DNA of 8,374 nucleotides from Desulfobacteraceae bacterium (GTDB taxonomy: Bacteria > Desulfobacterota > Desulfobacteria > Desulfobacterales > Desulfobacteraceae), in NCBI GenBank assembly GCA_023140455.1, contig JAGLLQ010000159.1, forward strand, positions 1-8,374, in the 5' to 3' direction. Position numbers and translations under genes: made by a program. Under the pieces are notes generated by a model that worked only from the letters and a program-made list of their open reading frames with translations, was not told the DNA's origin and made no database searches. Below are positions 5,758 to 8,374 of the stretch, one piece after another (position 1 is the stretch's first letter; every line of letters begins with the position of its first letter).

Positions 5758-5805
5758 TCAGGTTTTAGTTATCTTTTAATTTTCTATAATTAAGGTTTAA
5801 TTTTT

Positions 5806-6822
5806 ATGAAAGTTCTTGTTACAGGCTCAGCAGGTTTTATTGGGTTCCATTTAAGTTCACGCTTGCTTAAAGAAGGATTCGACGTTGTTGGATTAGATAA
5901 TCTTAATGATTATTATGATGTTAATGTAAAAAAAAATCGCCTGAAAATTTTACAAGAAAACACCGGGTTTAAATTTCAATTAACAAGCCTTGAAAATCGA
6001 AAAGAAATGCAGGAAATTTTTAAATCAAATTCTTTTGACTATGTTGTTAATCTCGCTGCCCAGGCAGGTGTTCGATATAGTATTGAGAACCCTGAATCAT
6101 ATGTTGACTCAAACCTTGTAGGATTTGCTAATATTTTAGAGGGCTGCAGACAAAATCATGTAAAACATCTTGTTTATGCTTCTAGCAGTTCAGTATATGG
6201 ATTAAATACTGGCATGCCTTTTTCAGTCACACATAATGTTGACCATCCAATTAGTTTATATGCAGCATCAAAAAAAGCTAATGAGCTTATGGCGCATACT
6301 TACAGTTATTTATATAAACTTCCTACAACAGGCCTGAGATTTTTTACTGTTTATGGTCCATGGGGCAGACCTGATATGGCTTTATTTTTATTTACAAAGG
6401 CAATAATTGAAAATAAACCCATTAAGGTTTTTAATAATGGCGATATGAAAAGAGACTTTACCTATATAGATGATATTGTAGAAGGAGTGTTCAGAATTAT
6501 TAAAAATATTCCTGAACCTGAAAAAGATTTTTCTTTTGACACCCCAAATCCATCCGCTTCCGGTGCTGCACCTTATCGTCTTTATAATATTGGAAATAAT
6601 AATCCCGTCTCTTTAATGGATTTTATTAAAGCGATTGAAAATGCGCTTGGCAAAACAGCAAAAAAAGACTTTTTACCTTTGCAGGCAGGAGATGTGCCTG
6701 CCACATGGGCAAATGTTGATAAATTGATTAAAGATACAGGCTTTCTGCCAAAAACATCAGTGGATGAAGGCATAGCAAAATTTATTAAATGGTATAAATC
6801 ATATTACAAAATTTCATTATAA
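5806..6822 (+). CDS. NAD-dependent nucleotide-sugar epimerase (UDP-glucuronate 4-epimerase type)
   Basis: This 338-residue extended short-chain dehydrogenase/reductase has the NAD-binding GSAGFIG (Gly7, Gly10, Gly13), the catalytic YAASK (Tyr152, Lys156), and a Ser cluster SSSSVYG (126-132) before it. DNLNDYYD (31-38), [17 protein letters not shown] (87-103), [12 protein letters not shown] (181-192) and [13 protein letters not shown] (216-228) are characteristic of the UDP-glucuronate 4-epimerase group, which interconverts UDP-glucuronate and UDP-galacturonate. Length is normal for the family. An AAGG site (5792-5795) about 10 bases before the ATG supports the start. The stop codon overlaps the ribosome site of the next gene, a UDP-sugar 6-dehydrogenase, so the two probably form an operon. 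The partner dehydrogenase may act on UDP-HexNAc, so an N-acetylated substrate is an alternative. The role is likely precursor supply for surface polysaccharide, inferred from the pair. Confidence 0.92.
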   Translation: MKVLVTGSAGFIGFHLSSRLLKEGFDVVGLDNLNDYYDVNVKKNRLKILQENTGFKFQLTSLENRKEMQEIFKSNSFDYVVNLAAQAGVRYSIENPESYVDSNLVGFANILEGCRQNHVKHLVYASSSSVYGLNTGMPFSVTHNVDHPISLYAASKKANELMAHTYSYLYKLPTTGLRFFTVYGPWGRPDMALFLFTKAIIENKPIKVFNNGDMKRDFTYIDDIVEGVFRIIKNIPEPEKDFSFDTPNPSASGAAPYRLYNIGNNNPVSLMDFIKAIENALGKTAKKDFLPLQAGDVPATWANVDKLIKDTGFLPKTSVDEGIAKFIKWYKSYYKISL

Positions 6823-6826
6823 GGGG
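6821..6826 (+). promoter_or_regulatory. Ribosome site deciding the GTG start of the dehydrogenase
   Basis: AAGGGG overlaps the epimerase stop codon (TAA 6820-6822) and ends 8 bases before GTG at 6835. It supports the GTG start, after which the Rossmann strand TKIAIIGLGYVG begins within five residues, and implies coupling to the epimerase. Confidence 0.8.
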
Positions 6827-6834
6827 AATACAGT

Positions 6835-8124
6835 GTGAATTCAGAAACTAAAATTGCTATAATTGGACTTGGTTATGTTGGGCTTCCATTGGCTGTTCAT
6901 TTTGGAGAAAAATACAAAACCATTGGTTATGATTTAAAACCTGAAATTATTGAAAACAGTAAAAATATGATAGACCCGACAGGAGAAGTTTCTAAGCTTG
7001 AATTTGAAAAAGCCCGATACTTTCTTCCTACAAACGACCCAACCTATATTAAAGATGCAGATTTTATTATTGTTGCAGTTCCGACTCCAATAGATAAAGC
7101 AAGAACTCCTGATTTAAAATATATAATATCTTCTTCAGAAGTTGCTGGGAAATATATGAAAAAAGGAGCTGTTATTGTTTTTGAGTCCACAGTATATCCT
7201 GGAGTCACTGAAGATATCTGTGTCCCCATATTAGAAAAAACCTCTGGATATAAATGGAAAAAAGATTTTAATGTGGGATATTCACCAGAAAGAATAAATC
7301 CTGGTGACAAAGAGCATACTTTATCAAAAATTGTCAAAGTTGTCTCAGCTGATAATAATGAAAGCCTTGAAAAAGTTGCTGCACTTTACGAAGCTATTAT
7401 AGAAGCAGGCATTCATAAGACTAATACAATTAAAGAAGCTGAAGCTGCTAAAGTTATTGAAAATACACAAAGAGATCTTAATATTGCGCTGATGAATGAA
7501 TTGGCATTAATTTTTGATAAATTCGGCATAGATACAAAAAATGTACTTGATGCTGCCAATACAAAATGGAATTTCCTGCCTTTTACACCAGGGCTTGTCG
7601 GCGGCCACTGTATTGGTGTTGACCCATACTATCTTACCTATAAAGCTGAATCTGAAGGATACAACCCTGAAATTATCCTTGCAGGAAGAAGAATTAATGA
7701 CAATATGGCAAAATTTATTGTTGAAAAAACTATCAAGATGATGATCAATCAGGGATTAAATATTAAGAATTCAAAGGTAGGTGTATTGGGCCTTACTTTT
7801 AAAGAAGATTGTCCGGACCTCAGGAATACCAAAGTAATTGATATTGTCTCCGAGCTTAAATCATACAGCGTTGATGTAATGGTACATGATCCAATTGCTG
7901 ATTCAAAAGAAGCTTTAGACTTCTATAATATTGAGTTTGTTAAATGGGAAGATTTAAAAGATTTATCTGCTTTAATCGTTGCAGTCTCACATAAAGAATA
8001 CAAAGAAAAAAAATTAAATGAATTTACTGCAACGCTTATGAAGGGCGGATCAATTATTGATATAAAGTCAATGTTTGATATATCTGAAATAGAAAAAAGA
8101 GAGATTAACTTTTTCAGACTTTAA
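6835..8124 (+). CDS. Nucleotide-sugar 6-dehydrogenase (TviB/WbpO type)
   Basis: This 429-residue member of the UDP-glucose/GDP-mannose dehydrogenase family oxidises the C6 hydroxyl of a UDP-sugar to a carboxylate with two NAD+. It shows an N-terminal Rossmann motif GLGYVG (11-16), VAVPTPID (80-87), FESTVYPG (116-123), the central-domain EAAKVIENTQRDLNIALMNE (203-222, Lys206), the active-site Cys259 in GGHCIGVDPYY, and the C-terminal sugar-binding GLTFKEDCPDLRN (319-331). The YSPERINPGDKEH block (149-161) points to the subgroup with Vi-antigen TviB and WbpO/WbpP-linked enzymes, which act on UDP-N-acetylhexosamine, rather than UDP-glucose dehydrogenase. The exact substrate is not certain. It starts with GTG, 12 bases after the epimerase stop. 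It is convergent with pepN and no strong terminator is seen between them. Confidence 0.93.
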   Translation: MNSETKIAIIGLGYVGLPLAVHFGEKYKTIGYDLKPEIIENSKNMIDPTGEVSKLEFEKARYFLPTNDPTYIKDADFIIVAVPTPIDKARTPDLKYIISSSEVAGKYMKKGAVIVFESTVYPGVTEDICVPILEKTSGYKWKKDFNVGYSPERINPGDKEHTLSKIVKVVSADNNESLEKVAALYEAIIEAGIHKTNTIKEAEAAKVIENTQRDLNIALMNELALIFDKFGIDTKNVLDAANTKWNFLPFTPGLVGGHCIGVDPYYLTYKAESEGYNPEIILAGRRINDNMAKFIVEKTIKMMINQGLNIKNSKVGVLGLTFKEDCPDLRNTKVIDIVSELKSYSVDVMVHDPIADSKEALDFYNIEFVKWEDLKDLSALIVAVSHKEYKEKKLNEFTATLMKGGSIIDIKSMFDISEIEKREINFFRL

Positions 8125-8156
8125 TTTAATTTTAATTCAAAAAATTATTCCTGAAT

Positions 8157-8374
8157 TTATTTAAGCGCATTTGACACAATCTCATAAACATTTTTTGAGA
8201 GTTCTGGTTGTGAAATTATATTTTCAAGTTGCTTTATCATGAGATCATTTCTATTTATGTCATATTTTTTTCTATTATTAAATGCTGCTGCAATTCTTGA
8301 TGCAATCTGAGGATTGATTCTATCAAGAATTTTTACCTGATTGCTTACTAATTCATATCCTTTACCATCTTTTT
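8157..8374 (-). CDS. pepN: Aminopeptidase N (alanyl aminopeptidase), C-terminal end only
   Basis: Reading the minus strand from the window edge to a TAA at 8157-8159 gives 71 residues plus the stop; the rest of the gene lies beyond the window. The segment VKILDRINPQIASRIAAAF followed by KKYDINR, LMIKQLENI, LSKNVYEIVSNALK matches the end of E. coli PepN as I recall it (NPQVASRL, KRYDAKRQ, LSGDLYEKITKAL). This is the helical C-terminal domain of M1-family PepN, a cytoplasmic zinc aminopeptidase that removes N-terminal residues in peptide turnover. The catalytic HExxH domain is not in view, so activity cannot be judged. The gene converges on the dehydrogenase across 32 bases. Confidence 0.88.
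   Translation of the reverse strand, partial: KDGKGYELVSNQVKILDRINPQIASRIAAAFNNRKKYDINRNDLMIKQLENIISQPELSKNVYEIVSNALK

Noticed and set aside
5785..5790. Perfect TATAAT just upstream of the epimerase as its -10
   Set aside because: Transcription would start near 5797, after the AAGG ribosome site, and no acceptable -35 lies at 16-18 bases. It may be chance in AT-rich DNA.
7044..7337. A 97-residue minus-strand open frame inside the dehydrogenase
   Set aside because: It is fully antisense to a conserved enzyme region and shows no domain of its own.
8134..8157. Small inverted repeat AATTCA / TGAATT between the dehydrogenase and pepN as a terminator
   Set aside because: The stem is only six AT-rich base pairs with a 12-base loop and no T-tract follows on either strand, so it is too weak to call.

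Overview
The window is an AT-rich (roughly one third G+C by eye) stretch of bacterial chromosome, densely packed with genes on both strands. AT-rich codon use, a NifU-like scaffold paired with an FmdB-type zinc ribbon, a cyclopropane-fatty-acid-type synthase and a PepN aminopeptidase all suggest a Gram-negative bacterium. A mesophilic sulfate reducer of the Desulfobacterota (Desulfobacterales) is my best guess. That is inference from gene content and protein style, not proof. There is no rRNA, tRNA, CRISPR array, insertion sequence or phage gene, and no gene-free stretch longer than about 300 bases.

Layout. (1) Bases 1-1250, plus strand: the end of an unrecognised gene overlaps by 11 bases a TTG-started ureohydrolase that resembles plant-type arginase. 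(2) Bases 1266-2779, minus strand: a rhomboid intramembrane protease, then an FmdB-type zinc-ribbon protein with a cysteine-rich tail, then an IscU/NifU-N iron-sulfur scaffold. (3) Bases 2885-5229, plus strand: a compact operon of a cyclopropane-fatty-acid synthase, an EI24-family membrane protein and a small protein that is a clear bacterial CULT domain, the thalidomide-binding domain of human cereblon. The last two genes share an ATGA overlap. (4) Bases 5230-5705: a regulatory region with a 10-bp inverted repeat bracketing a promoter, a small dodecin that lacks the usual flavin-stacking Trp, and a strong hairpin terminator. (5) Bases 5806-8124, plus strand: a two-gene nucleotide-sugar unit, a UDP-glucuronate-epimerase-type SDR and a TviB/WbpO-type UDP-sugar 6-dehydrogenase. 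(6) Bases 8157-8374, minus strand: the C-terminal end of PepN, running off the window.

How the genes may work together. Block 2 looks like iron-sulfur or metal handling next to a membrane protease. Block 3 links membrane lipid modification, a membrane protein and a predicted cyclic-imide (or similar ring) reader. Block 5 would supply uronic-acid or amino-uronic-acid nucleotide sugars for surface polysaccharide. The most unusual item is the CULT protein and its coupling to the lipid-modification operon. Its three cage tryptophans and second zinc cysteine pair have exactly the spacing of human cereblon.
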